This document shows, piece after piece, positions 6,352-13,464 of a DNA stretch of 13,542 bases. This DNA comes from an uncultured Ruminococcus sp. (GTDB lineage Bacteria > Bacillota_A > Clostridia > Oscillospirales > Ruminococcaceae): the NCBI GenBank assembly GCA_946629405.1, contig CAMOXW010000084.1, positions 1 to 13,542 of the forward strand, given 5' to 3'. A program made the position numbers and the translations under genes. Position 1 is the stretch's first letter, and each line of letters starts with the position of its first letter. Under the pieces are notes generated by a model. The model searched no databases and was not told where the DNA came from. It worked only from the letters and a program-made list of their open reading frames with translations.

Positions 6352-7837
6352 TAGCTGAAAGATTATTTGCGTCATTTTCAGCGTATTTAAACAAAAAGTA
6401 ATAAAATTTTTTGTCATAATAACACATTTCTTCGCGTCCGATGAGAACATATCCGGGGAAGCTGAACTCTGATACAGGCTCAGAACTGCGCGTTACCACA
6501 AAATCTGCCATACCGCTGCTGACGTAGTAGTCCTGTGCAGCAGCCATTTCCGGGTTGTCCATGTTGTTGAGGCAAAAGTACCTGAACTCCGGGACCTGCC
6601 CCGCTGTGAGGTAGAATCCGCCGTCGATGAAGCCGTAGTTGAGGAGCCTGCCGCCGCCGTTTTCTTCTATCATATCCGCAAAACGATACTGCGGGAGCTC
6701 ATCCCTGCCGCATTTCATGAGGTAGACGTTCCGGATCGTCCCATAGCACCACGCTCCGCAGATGACAATGCTGACCGCCGCCAGAACAGCCTCCGTGCGC
6801 CGGGAGAAGCTCAGCTTTGTGGAATACTTCTCCGCCGCATCAGCAATAGCGCACACTGACTGCGGGACAAATGCTGCCATTGCGAGCGGGTAATACTGGA
6901 AGCTTGAGTGTCCTCCGAACACGGACAGTATCATAAGCACCAGTGAAGCCGAATAATAAGCAAGAATCGCGTATTCCCCGCGCAGCGCAAGGATCATCAG
7001 CCCCGTACAGACAAGTATGAACGGCACAGTCATGAACAGCAGGCAAAAATTCAGTCCGTCAGTCAAGTGGTTGAAAAAGCTCCCGTCCGGCTCGGTATAG
7101 CGGAAAAGGTTGTCGTAGAAATACACCGAGAAAAGGTCGCTTATCGCGCCGTTCACGCCGAAATACACTATCACCGGCAAGCTTGCGGCTGCTCCCCCGA
7201 GGACACACAGCGATATTCCCTGCACGAGTGTTGCTGCCTTTCCCCTGCGTACAGCGGCAAAGATGCCTGCACCGGCAGCAGCAGAGATCACCCCTGTGAA
7301 TGTGTACTTCACCCAGAACACTGCTCCCCCGAGGATGCCGAGCAGGAACCATTTCCGCCCGTCAAGTGTATTTTCTCCGCGCACAGTTTTAAGTCCGATC
7401 ATGTAAGCTCCGAGCGTCAGCGGAAGGCAGAGCTCCTCAGCACTGTCGCCGTGGCAGAAGGCCTTTGAGGCATATACCGCACCGGCTATCAGCGGCAGCA
7501 GCCATATCCTCTGCTTTCCGCCAAGCAGCACTTTTGCTTCATACAGAAAGGCTGTACAGGCAATGAGCTCGATGATGAACACGCCAAGAAACGACTCCCT
7601 GCTGACCGCTGCGGCTGCGGCGTGAAGCATATAGAGCAGCGGCCCCTTATGCTCATAGAGGTCACGGTAGGGCAGCTTCCCATGCAGCATCCCCCTTCCG
7701 ACCGTGAGATATGTATTCGCGTCTACCCAGTCGTTCAGCGGATAGAGCGGCGAGGATTTCGAGCATATCATAAGGGTCACGAAGGCTGCTGCTGCCGCGT
7801 AGAGCAGTCCCCGATGACAGATCATTCCTTTTTTCAA
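6344..7837 (-). CDS. Multi-pass membrane glycosyltransferase, GT-C fold (PMT/ArnT-like)
   Basis: A 497-residue integral membrane protein with around ten hydrophobic segments and a soluble C-terminal part (about 385-497). The first external loop has the hallmark of PMT_2/ArnT-like enzymes: NDWVDANTYLTVGRGMLHG with D36 and D39, the usual place of the catalytic Asp, then PYRDLYEHKGP (56-66). Such enzymes transfer a sugar from a polyprenyl-phosphate donor to a protein or envelope glycan on the outer face of the membrane. The start is a TTG at 7837, seven bases after GGAGG (7845-7849). The next candidate, the ATG at 7825, would be 19 bases away, so TTG is favoured. The gene appears to be transcribed alone; no convincing promoter was found. 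Acceptor and donor are unknown. Confidence 0.8.
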   Translation of the reverse strand: MKKGMICHRGLLYAAAAAFVTLMICSKSSPLYPLNDWVDANTYLTVGRGMLHGKLPYRDLYEHKGPLLYMLHAAAAAVSRESFLGVFIIELIACTAFLYEAKVLLGGKQRIWLLPLIAGAVYASKAFCHGDSAEELCLPLTLGAYMIGLKTVRGENTLDGRKWFLLGILGGAVFWVKYTFTGVISAAAGAGIFAAVRRGKAATLVQGISLCVLGGAAASLPVIVYFGVNGAISDLFSVYFYDNLFRYTEPDGSFFNHLTDGLNFCLLFMTVPFILVCTGLMILALRGEYAILAYYSASLVLMILSVFGGHSSFQYYPLAMAAFVPQSVCAIADAAEKYSTKLSFSRRTEAVLAAVSIVICGAWCYGTIRNVYLMKCGRDELPQYRFADMIEENGGGRLLNYGFIDGGFYLTAGQVPEFRYFCLNNMDNPEMAAAQDYYVSSGMADFVVTRSSEPVSEFSFPGYVLIGREEMCYYDKKFYYFLFKYAENDANNLSAIE

Positions 7838-7894
7838 GGCACAGCCTCCTTCTCTTTCAGGTCAGGGCATACGCAAAAAAATTTCCGTAAGATA

Positions 7895-7923
7895 TTGACA
7901 TTTTCCGGCCAAAGGTATATAAT
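7895..7923 (+). promoter_or_regulatory. Consensus sigma-A promoter of the Nudix gene
   Basis: A perfect TTGACA (7895-7900), a 17-base spacer and a perfect TATAAT (7918-7923). This is the strongest promoter match in the window and predicts a start near 7930 and a leader of about 78 bases. Confidence 0.85.
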
Positions 7924-8007
7924 AGCAATGCTAAGATCAAGCTGAATATGCAGAACAGGCGCGGCACAGGGCTCGCGCAGTCCGCGAACAGCAGTCCGGA
8001 GGGACAT

Positions 8008-8796
8008 ATGGACGTTTCCGAAATTTATCTGAATAAGCTTTCAAGCCGCGAGGAGCTCTACAGCGAGGTCTCTGAAAAACTCGGCAGAAGCATCACCGAC
8101 AGGGACAGCCTTTCAGGAGCACTCACAGCGCTCGATACACCGCATGAATTCAGGCTCTACATTTCCGACGAGAAGACCGATAACGGCACAGTGGCAGAAA
8201 TATCCGAGGTCTTCAAGGCCTGCTGCCATAATAATCATCTTATTTCTGCCGAATTTTTCGAGGACGAGTTCCTCAACCTCATTGACAGCCACTCCCGCCT
8301 CACAAGGACGGCAAAGCCGCGCTCCCTCGTCCACCGGGACGGCGACCTTCATCCGACAGTGCATATATGGCTGATAAAACGCCGTGATATGGGCATATTC
8401 GCCCTGCTCCAGAAGCGTTCGCACGAAAAGGACGTCAATCCGGACTGCTATGACGTTTCGGCAGCCGGTCACGTTTCTCAGGGCGGCGAATTCCGTCACG
8501 CAGCGGTGCGCGAGCTTAAAGAGGAGCTTGGCGTGGATATTCCCGGCGATAAGCTGGAGCTCATCGGGCTCATAAACAACGTCACGAAATACGGCGATAT
8601 CAACGACAACGAGCTTAGCGCAGTCTATCTCTACCGCGGCGATATCCATGAGGACGACCTTGTCCTTCAGCCTTCCGAGGTCGCTGAGGTCGGCTGGGCT
8701 GAGATTGACGAAATGCTCTCTATCATGAAGAACGAGGGATTCCCGAACTGCATCTCGCTCAAGGAGCTCGACATGATAAAAAAAGCCGTATTCTGA
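8008..8796 (+). CDS. Nudix hydrolase with barstar-like N-terminal domain
   Basis: A 262-residue cytoplasmic protein. Residues about 87-250 form a Nudix domain of the IPP-isomerase-like/YfcD type (VHRDGDLHPTVHIWLI, LLQKRS, YDVSAAGHVS). The Nudix box is G154-V176 with R168-E169 and E172-E173 intact, but the usual first Glu is Gly160, with Glu161 beside it. Residues 1-84 (EIYLNKLSSREELYSEVSEK, DSLSGALTAL, EFRLYI, ISEVFKACCHNNHLISAEFF) follow the strand and helix order of barstar, the barnase inhibitor, though the typical YYG-N motif is missing. The start at 8008 is chosen because GGAGGG (7998-8003) precedes it; the in-frame ATG at 7948 has no ribosome binding site. The gene is monocistronic, with a consensus promoter and a terminator. 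Nudix call secure; barstar-like call is pattern-based; substrate unknown. Confidence 0.88.
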   Translation: MDVSEIYLNKLSSREELYSEVSEKLGRSITDRDSLSGALTALDTPHEFRLYISDEKTDNGTVAEISEVFKACCHNNHLISAEFFEDEFLNLIDSHSRLTRTAKPRSLVHRDGDLHPTVHIWLIKRRDMGIFALLQKRSHEKDVNPDCYDVSAAGHVSQGGEFRHAAVRELKEELGVDIPGDKLELIGLINNVTKYGDINDNELSAVYLYRGDIHEDDLVLQPSEVAEVGWAEIDEMLSIMKNEGFPNCISLKELDMIKKAVF

Positions 8797-8805
8797 TATG
8801 TACAT

Positions 8806-8836
8806 AAAAAAGCTGCCTCATCGGGCAGCTTTTTTT
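8806..8836. terminator. Bidirectional terminator between Nudix and surface-protein genes
   Basis: A GCTGCC (8812-8817)/GGCAGC (8824-8829) stem is flanked by six A on the left and seven T on the right (8830-8836), so it works in both directions. It sits exactly between the convergent Nudix and Pro/Thr-rich protein genes. Confidence 0.9.
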
Positions 8837-8837
8837 C

Positions 8838-9479
8838 TTACCAGCTTGATTCTCCGCCCTCAGTCGGAGTGGGAACCGGCGGGTCAGGCGCCTGTGTAGG
8901 AGCCTGCGTGACAGGCTCAGTAGGTGCCTGTGTTATCGGCTCGGTAATAGGCTGAGGCTCCTGCGTGGGCGGCTCAGTCGGGTCCTCACCGGTGTATGGC
9001 TCAGTCGGGTCCTCAACAGGCTCATAGCCGGTCGTAGGCTCATATCCGCCTGTATAAGCCTCTGTAGGCTGTTCAGTCACGGGCACAAAGGGATCTACCT
9101 GGTATTCTCCTGTAAATCCTCCGGTATTCAGCTTTCCTTCCTCGTAGTATTCGTCGTATCTGCCTGTACCGGTAGTAATGATGATCTCATAGTCCTTATG
9201 TGTAGTAGTCACAGTAGTTGTAGCATTGCGTGTGGTACCCTTGGAGACCTCAACGGTCTCACCGCCCACAAGCGTGGTAACATCTGCGCTTACAGTGCTG
9301 CCTTCCGGTGAAACGCTCTCTCTGCCGTAGGTATTTCCCGCCTTGTCGGAGGGAGTTATCGGTGAAACAATGAAGAAGCAGAGTATCAGGAAGGTCATGA
9401 GCACAAAGCTCGCGCATGATATGAGTGTGATCTTAGTGGATTTTTTAAGGTTTGCAAAGAAATCCTTAACCTTGCTCAT
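8838..9479 (-). CDS. Membrane-anchored Pro/Thr/Glu-rich surface protein
   Basis: A 213-residue protein of unknown function. A basic N-terminus (lysines at 3, 5, 12, 13 and 16) and one transmembrane segment (about 17-38) predict an N-in signal anchor with the rest outside. A Thr/Val-rich stretch (about 45-105) is followed by a low-complexity tail (about 134-213) of Pro-Thr-Glu units such as EPTT, DPTEPYTGE and TQAPTEPVTQAPTQAP, ending GGESSW. No catalytic or binding domain is recognised; the tail is probably an extended, possibly glycosylated spacer in the cell wall. AGGAG (9491-9495) lies eleven bases upstream of the ATG, and the gene has its own sigma-A promoter, so it is not co-transcribed with sigG upstream. 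Confidence 0.8.
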   Translation of the reverse strand: MSKVKDFFANLKKSTKITLISCASFVLMTFLILCFFIVSPITPSDKAGNTYGRESVSPEGSTVSADVTTLVGGETVEVSKGTTRNATTTVTTTHKDYEIIITTGTGRYDEYYEEGKLNTGGFTGEYQVDPFVPVTEQPTEAYTGGYEPTTGYEPVEDPTEPYTGEDPTEPPTQEPQPITEPITQAPTEPVTQAPTQAPDPPVPTPTEGGESSW

Positions 9480-9511
9480 TGGTATGCACTCTCCTAATTA
9501 TTGATATAATT

Positions 9512-9540
9512 ATTGTATTACATATCACAGAAAAAGTCAA
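9512..9540 (-). promoter_or_regulatory. Promoter of the Pro/Thr/Glu-rich protein gene
   Basis: On the minus strand TTGACT (9535-9540) and TACAAT (9512-9517) with a 17-base spacer, placing the start near 9506. Confidence 0.75.
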
Positions 9541-9550
9541 GCGAATACCG

Positions 9551-9577
9551 AAAAAAGTTCTGCCTAACGGACTTTTT
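9551..9577 (-). terminator. Possible weak terminator after sigG
   Basis: On the minus strand an AAAAAGT/ACTTTTT stem with a short CC-GTTA-GG inner pairing ends in six T (9556-9551). The stem is A/T-rich, so termination may be incomplete. A separate TGACCA/TGGTCA inverted repeat (9586-9610) straddles the sigG stop codon. Confidence 0.4.
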
Positions 9578-9607
9578 GTAGAATTTGACCAATTGCGCTC
9601 CTACTGG

Positions 9608-10381
9608 TCAGAGGCTGCTTTTTATCCGGTTTATGGCACTTTTTTCAAGGCGGGAGACCTGTGCCTGAGAAATGCCTATCTCATTTGCGACCTCTACCTG
9701 AGTGCGTCCCCTGATGAAGCGGAGATTCAGGATAGTCCTCTCACGCTCCCCGAGCGCCCTGATAGCATCGCGGATCGCGATCTCATCCATGCAGCTTTCA
9801 ACGTCATTCCGGTCACTGATCTGGTCAATGACATAGACCGCATCCTCCGAATCGGAATAGATCGGGTCATAGAGTGAGACCGGATCGCTGATGCTCTCGA
9901 GCGCTATCACGACGTCCTGCCGTTTTTCGCCTATTGCCGCGGCTATCTCCTCTATCTTCGGCTCACGGTCAAGTTCAGTGGTAAGTCTCTCCTTCGCCTG
10001 TATCGCCTTGTATGCAAGGTCACGCATCGAGCGGCTGACCTTGACGGTGCTGTAGTCCCTTAGGTGCCGGCGGAGCTCACCGCTTATCATCGGCACGCAG
10101 TAGGTCGAAAAGCGCACCTCCTTCGTAAGGTCGAAGTTATTGATAGCCTTTATCAGCCCGACTACACCGATCTGGAACAGATCGTCAATGTCCTCTCCCC
10201 TGCCTGTGAACTTCTGTATCACGCTGAGTACAAGGCGCAGATTACCGCGTATGAGCTTGTCCCGCGCCTCCTTGCTGCCGGTCTCGCGTATCTCCCTGAG
10301 AAGCGCGATCTTTTCCTCCTCTTTCAGTACAGTAAGCTCGGAGGTGTTTATGCCGGATATAACGACCTTGTTGTAAGCCAT
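9608..10381 (-). CDS. sigG: Sporulation sigma factor G (forespore-specific)
   Basis: A 257-residue sigma-70-family protein, the usual length for sigma-G, which directs late transcription in the forespore during endospore formation. It opens with the sigma-G type leader NKVVISGINTSELTVLKEEE. Region 2 lies at about 47-110 (GNLRLVLSVIQKFTGRGE, DDLFQIGVVGLIKAINNFDL, RFSTYCVPMISGELRR), region 3 at about 115-180 (VSRSMRDLAYKA, DPVSLYDPIY) and region 4 ends with the helix-turn-helix GRTQVEVANEIGISQAQVSR. GGAG (10386-10389) precedes the ATG. In many Clostridia sigG follows spoIIGA and sigE; here its neighbours are a kinase-like gene and a surface protein. A sigma-F/G-like promoter lies upstream. SigF is the main alternative, but the leader and the DPVSLYDPIY region favour SigG. 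Confidence 0.93.
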   Translation of the reverse strand: MAYNKVVISGINTSELTVLKEEEKIALLREIRETGSKEARDKLIRGNLRLVLSVIQKFTGRGEDIDDLFQIGVVGLIKAINNFDLTKEVRFSTYCVPMISGELRRHLRDYSTVKVSRSMRDLAYKAIQAKERLTTELDREPKIEEIAAAIGEKRQDVVIALESISDPVSLYDPIYSDSEDAVYVIDQISDRNDVESCMDEIAIRDAIRALGERERTILNLRFIRGRTQVEVANEIGISQAQVSRLEKSAINRIKSSL

Positions 10382-10428
10382 ATCTCTCCCACGCCGCTTC
10401 TGGCTGCGGCAAGCCGTTTCGTTGCCCT

Positions 10429-10458
10429 TATTATTGCCGGAGAAACGGTCGGATAATC
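10429..10458 (-). promoter_or_regulatory. Candidate sigma-F/sigma-G promoter of sigG
   Basis: On the minus strand GGCAATAATA (10429-10438) fits the Bacillus sigma-F -10 consensus GGNRANANTW at every position. GATTA (10454-10458), 15 bases upstream, fits four of five positions of the -35 consensus GYWTA. The implied start is about 40 bases before the ATG. This matches the known control of sigG by sigma-F in Bacillus, but motifs this degenerate can arise by chance. Confidence 0.5.
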
Positions 10459-10499
10459 AGTAAGACGGCTGGAATATAATGGCAGGCAGGGATGATACG

Positions 10500-10524
10500 A
10501 AAAAAGGACGGCTTAATGCCGTCC
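10500..10524 (-). terminator. Terminator of the transporter/kinase operon
   Basis: On the minus strand a perfect 7-bp GGACGGC/GCCGTCC stem (10518-10524 and 10506-10512) with a 5-base loop is followed by six T (10505-10500), six bases after the kinase-like gene's stop codon. Confidence 0.9.
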
Positions 10525-10530
10525 TGAGCT

Positions 10531-11124
10531 TTATTTTTCTATCCTTGCCCTGATGTATCCGGCAAGGCACTCAACAGTGCCGTCGATGCCGAGGCGGCTG
10601 CTGTTTATGCTGAGGTCATAAAGTCGGGAATCGCCCCAGTGACCTGAGCAGTGGTAGTTGTGATAGCGCTTTCTCTTTTTGTCCTTCTTCTCGATAAGCT
10701 TCTTTGCTTCGTCCTCGGAAAGGCTGTATACCTCCATGACGCGCTTGATCTTCTCGCTCATGTCGCCGAGGATGAACAGCGATACGAGAGCAGGATACTT
10801 CCTGAGCTTTGTCTCGGAGCAGCGTCCCACGACCACGAAGGATTCACCGCTCTGTGCCTTCTTGTCGATTATATCAAACTGCATCTCAGCGATGTTGTCC
10901 TCGATCGAGTTGCTGAAACCTCTTACCGAGCGGGAGATCACCCTGTGCTTGGGATTTTCGTTATACTTCTCGATCTCCTCCGGAGTAAGGCCGGTTTTTT
11001 CGGCGATCTCAGTGATGAGATGACGGTCGTATATCGGGATATCGAACTTCTTGGCGAGGGCTTCGGCAATAACTCTGCCGCCGCTTCCGAATTCACGTCC
11101 GACTGAAATTATGAGCTGTGCCAT
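10531..11124 (-). CDS. Cytidylate-kinase-like P-loop protein (Cytidylate_kin2 type)
   Basis: A 197-residue cytoplasmic P-loop protein resembling the cytidylate kinase-like family, distinct from the housekeeping Cmk. The phosphate-binding loop is GREFGSGGR (9-17) followed by EALAKKFDIPIYDRHLI. A second conserved stretch, SGESFVVVGRCSETKLR (about 92-108), contains the Gly-Arg-Cys seen in this family, and a very basic stretch KKDKKRKRYHNYHCSGHWGD (about 146-165) with YDLSINSS follows, as in the lid region. The nucleotide substrate is not established for this family branch. GGAGG (11131-11135) lies six bases before the ATG. Only 18 bp separate it from the upstream transporter gene, so the two are almost certainly co-transcribed. 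Confidence 0.85.
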   Translation of the reverse strand: MAQLIISVGREFGSGGRVIAEALAKKFDIPIYDRHLITEIAEKTGLTPEEIEKYNENPKHRVISRSVRGFSNSIEDNIAEMQFDIIDKKAQSGESFVVVGRCSETKLRKYPALVSLFILGDMSEKIKRVMEVYSLSEDEAKKLIEKKDKKRKRYHNYHCSGHWGDSRLYDLSINSSRLGIDGTVECLAGYIRARIEK

Positions 11125-11142
11125 GATATTCCTCCTTAATTA

Positions 11143-12495
11143 TCAAAGATATCTTATGAACAGATAGCCGGTGGATATCGCAAGTACAAGAACTGTTGCA
11201 GGGGCTATCCTGCGGCAGTATCTTCCCCAGCTTATCGGGTAGCCGTTCTTTGCGGCAACTGATGTGCCAACAACGTTTGCTGAGGCTCCGATAGGAGTTG
11301 CGCTTCCGCCGATATCGGTACCGATAGAAAGCGTCCAGGCAAGTGTGCTGCGGCTCACGCTGGTAGTCTCGGCAAGGCTCTCGATAACAGGCACCATAGT
11401 TGCTGCGAATGGGATGTTGTCAACGAATGCGCTTGCAGCAGCCGATACCCAGAGGATTATCGCAACCATGAGCATGGGCTTGCCGCCGCTGATGTTCTTG
11501 ATGAACTTTGCGATGAGCTCAAGTATACCGGTCTCCTCAAGTCCTCCGACCACGACGAAAAGTCCGATGAAGAACAGCAGGGTCTTGTAATCGACCTTTT
11601 TAAGCAGCTCCGGAGCATCCTTTGCGGAGGTCAGGAGAGTTATAACTGCGATGAAAAGTCCGATAGCCGCAACAGTAAGGTGAGTTGTGGAGTGGGTTAT
11701 GAGAAGTATTACCGCGCAGCCGAAAATTATGCTGCTGATGATGAAGCTGCGCTTGTCCGTGATAGCCTCAGAGGGCTTGGGAAGCTTTGAGATATCTATC
11801 TTCTCAGCACTTGACGAAACGAGCTCCTTTCGGAACGCGAAGTAAAGGAACAGTACAGATACAACAAGGCAGATCCCCGCGCAAACGCCTGTATTCGTGA
11901 GAAAATCAAAGAACGAGAAGCCCATTGATGTACCAACGATGATGTTAGGCGGGTCTCCGCACATAGTTGCGCTTCCGCCGAGATTGGCGCAGAATATCTC
12001 GGAGAGTATCATCGGGATAGGATTGAACTTCAGGAGCTGTGCAAGCTCGACCGTTACCGCTGCAAGGAAAAGTATGACCGTGATGCTGTCAATGAACATC
12101 GAAAGAACAGCGGACATTACCGTGAAGGTAACGAATATCGGGACCGTCCTGCACTTTACGATAAACGCGATCTTCATGCAGAGCCAGCGAAAAAATCCTG
12201 CCTTAGCCATGCCCTCGACCATTACCATCATACCGGCGATGAATATGATAGTCGCCCAGTTTATGCCCTTGCTCTCGCTTTCCTCGACCTGATACCAGAA
12301 GTCCTTCTTTGTGAAGCCTTCAAGAGCGAGGGTATCCCAGACGGCTTTGCCGCTCCTCATGCAGATACCGAACACAACACCAAGTGTCAGGACACCGCTT
12401 CCGAGCGTAACATAGTGACGTTCGATCTTGTCCAGAACGATCATCACGAACATTGCCGCGAATATGACTACGGCAAATATCTGTGCTGCTGACAT
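11143..12495 (-). CDS. SLC13/ArsB-NhaD-type ion transporter
   Basis: A 450-residue membrane protein with about ten to twelve hydrophobic segments, of the ion transporter superfamily that includes citrate, dicarboxylate, arsenite and Na+/H+ carriers. The two halves are internally repeated: FIDSITVILF with D136 and NLGGSATMCGDPPN (171-184) in the first, FVDNIPFAAT with D359 and DIGGSATPIGASAN (394-407) in the second. These paired GGSAT motifs form the substrate and cation sites in relatives. A cytosolic loop (about 222-250) joins the halves. GGAGG (12503-12507) lies seven bases upstream of the ATG. It is the first gene of an operon with the kinase-like gene. The DPPN motif is closer to NhaD/P-protein members, but the substrate cannot be fixed. 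No arsenic genes are nearby. Confidence 0.88.
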   Translation of the reverse strand: MSAAQIFAVVIFAAMFVMIVLDKIERHYVTLGSGVLTLGVVFGICMRSGKAVWDTLALEGFTKKDFWYQVEESESKGINWATIIFIAGMMVMVEGMAKAGFFRWLCMKIAFIVKCRTVPIFVTFTVMSAVLSMFIDSITVILFLAAVTVELAQLLKFNPIPMILSEIFCANLGGSATMCGDPPNIIVGTSMGFSFFDFLTNTGVCAGICLVVSVLFLYFAFRKELVSSSAEKIDISKLPKPSEAITDKRSFIISSIIFGCAVILLITHSTTHLTVAAIGLFIAVITLLTSAKDAPELLKKVDYKTLLFFIGLFVVVGGLEETGILELIAKFIKNISGGKPMLMVAIILWVSAAASAFVDNIPFAATMVPVIESLAETTSVSRSTLAWTLSIGTDIGGSATPIGASANVVGTSVAAKNGYPISWGRYCRRIAPATVLVLAISTGYLFIRYL

Positions 12496-12568
12496 ATAAA
12501 AACCTCCATTGAACCATTTTCAGCGCTTCTTATTTATAAATAAACAAGAAAACGCAAAACCGTTTTCA

Positions 12569-12597
12569 ATTATAACATAATCAACAAATGATTGCAA
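12569..12597 (-). promoter_or_regulatory. Promoter of the transporter/kinase operon
   Basis: On the minus strand TTGCAA (12592-12597) and the consensus TATAAT (12569-12574) have a 17-base spacer, giving a start near 12562 and a leader of about 65 bases. Confidence 0.75.
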
Positions 12598-12766
12598 GGA
12601 AATTATTTTATTTTTAGTTTTAACTTGAATTTTCTGCGATTTTATCAGCTTTTTTGCCGCACAGCATAAAACTTTGGTGATTTTTACCGCCGTACACGAG
12701 CAGAACAAAATATCACCGGATAGTGCACGGAAAAATGTGCAAATGAGAGAAAAAATGCGGTTTGTG

Positions 12767-12795
12767 TTGATTTTACCGCGGAAAAGCGATATAAT
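12767..12795 (+). promoter_or_regulatory. Promoter of the tandem lipoprotein genes
   Basis: TTGATT (12767-12772) and the consensus TATAAT (12790-12795), 17 bases apart. No second promoter is visible before the next copy at 13476, so both copies may share this one. Confidence 0.75.
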
Positions 12796-12817
12796 CCAAT
12801 TGTATATTATTATTTTT

Positions 12818-12895
12818 GGAGGATAATTATGAAAAAGTCTATTTCAGTTCTCGCAGCAGCAATGCTGCTCTCATGCACATTCGTTTCCTGCGGAA
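12818..12895 (+). repeat. Direct repeat, copy 1 (ribosome binding site plus signal peptide)
   Basis: These 78 bases, from GGAGG through the start codon and lipobox to the codons after it, recur without a mismatch at 13465-13542, an offset of 647 bp. Copy 2 is cut by the window edge, so the repeat may be longer. Confidence 0.95.
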
Positions 12896-13457
12896 GCAAG
12901 GATGACGACGAAAAAGAAAGTATCATAGGCGTCTGGAGCGCCGGAGAAGATTATGCAAAGGAACTCTCAGAGGAATGGGACGCTCCTGCCGAAAACATCA
13001 CCATTGAGTTTACCTCGGACAATAAAATGCTCCTTAACGCAGATATGGACTTCTCAGAAATGGTAACTGTCGGCGAAGATACTGTTGTATGGAACGGAAA
13101 TTCTGTTCCCTTTACCTATGACGGAAGCGTACTACTATCGCCGGAAAGATAGAATTTGAACGTATCGGTGAGGCTGACGAAAGCTCTGTCTACGGTAAAT
13201 ACAACTCGTCTGACTTCGCAGAGTATATGGGTCTGACTGACGATGAGGGAAGTGCTGTATTCAACTTCAAAAGTGCAGACAGTACCGTTCTCACTTTTAT
13301 TCGTAACGGAACTTATGAATACGACGAAAAGGAAGGCACCTTATCCACCAGCCTTGACGATGAGGGTGATGAGCCCACAAAGGTCGAAATAGACGGTGAT
13401 ACACTCACAATGACTGATTCTGACGGAGAGAAAGGTACCTTCACAAGAGTTAAGTGA
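12829..13457 (+). pseudogene. Lipoprotein gene with an apparent 1-base deletion
   Basis: The signal peptide MKKSISVLAAAMLLSCTFVSC with lipobox Cys (C21 most likely, C16 possible) opens a predicted surface lipoprotein of unknown function. The first frame stops at 13152. From 13131 another frame continues the protein without a break (TTIAGKIEFERIGEADESSV) to the stop at 13457. Restoring one base near 13130 (GTACTACT to GTAACTACT) would give a single protein of about 209 residues. The two halves look alike (IIGVWSA versus VYGKYNS; FTYDGSV...IEFERI versus VEIDGDT...GTFTRV), suggesting a duplicated lipocalin-like beta module. No slippery heptamer is seen, so programmed frameshifting is unlikely; a real mutation or a sequencing error are the options. 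GGAGG is six bases before the ATG. Confidence 0.75.
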
Positions 13458-13464
13458 TCTTTAA

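Larger units (their letters stand above)
12508..12828. other. 320-bp AT-rich divergent spacer without a credible gene
   Basis: This spacer separates the divergent transporter and lipoprotein genes and holds a promoter for each. A 62-codon minus-strand frame inside it has no ribosome binding site and a composition set by the AT-richness, so it is not called. A GAAAACG/CGTTTTC dyad (12548-12567) overlaps the predicted transcription start of the transporter gene and may be an operator. Nothing recognisable lies between 12598 and 12766. Confidence 0.7.

Noticed and set aside
7850..7950. Promoter of the glycosyltransferase gene
   Set aside because: Minus-strand candidates such as TTGATC and TATACC have wrong spacing or poor -10 boxes; none is good enough to report.
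7948..8007. Upstream ATG of the Nudix gene adding 20 residues
   Set aside because: No ribosome binding site precedes it, while GGAGGG stands just before the ATG at 8008, and the extra residues look unstructured.
8113..8805. A 230-codon minus-strand frame opposite the Nudix gene
   Set aside because: The plus strand encodes the Nudix box and has a consensus promoter, ribosome binding site and terminator; the minus frame has none of these.
12520..12708. A 62-codon minus-strand frame in the AT-rich spacer
   Set aside because: It contains the transporter promoter, lacks a ribosome binding site and has Lys/Ile/Phe-rich composition typical of random AT-rich DNA.
13125..13152. Programmed ribosomal frameshift in the lipoprotein gene
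   Set aside because: No slippery heptamer (X-XXY-YYZ) and no evident stem downstream; a simple deletion explains the data better.
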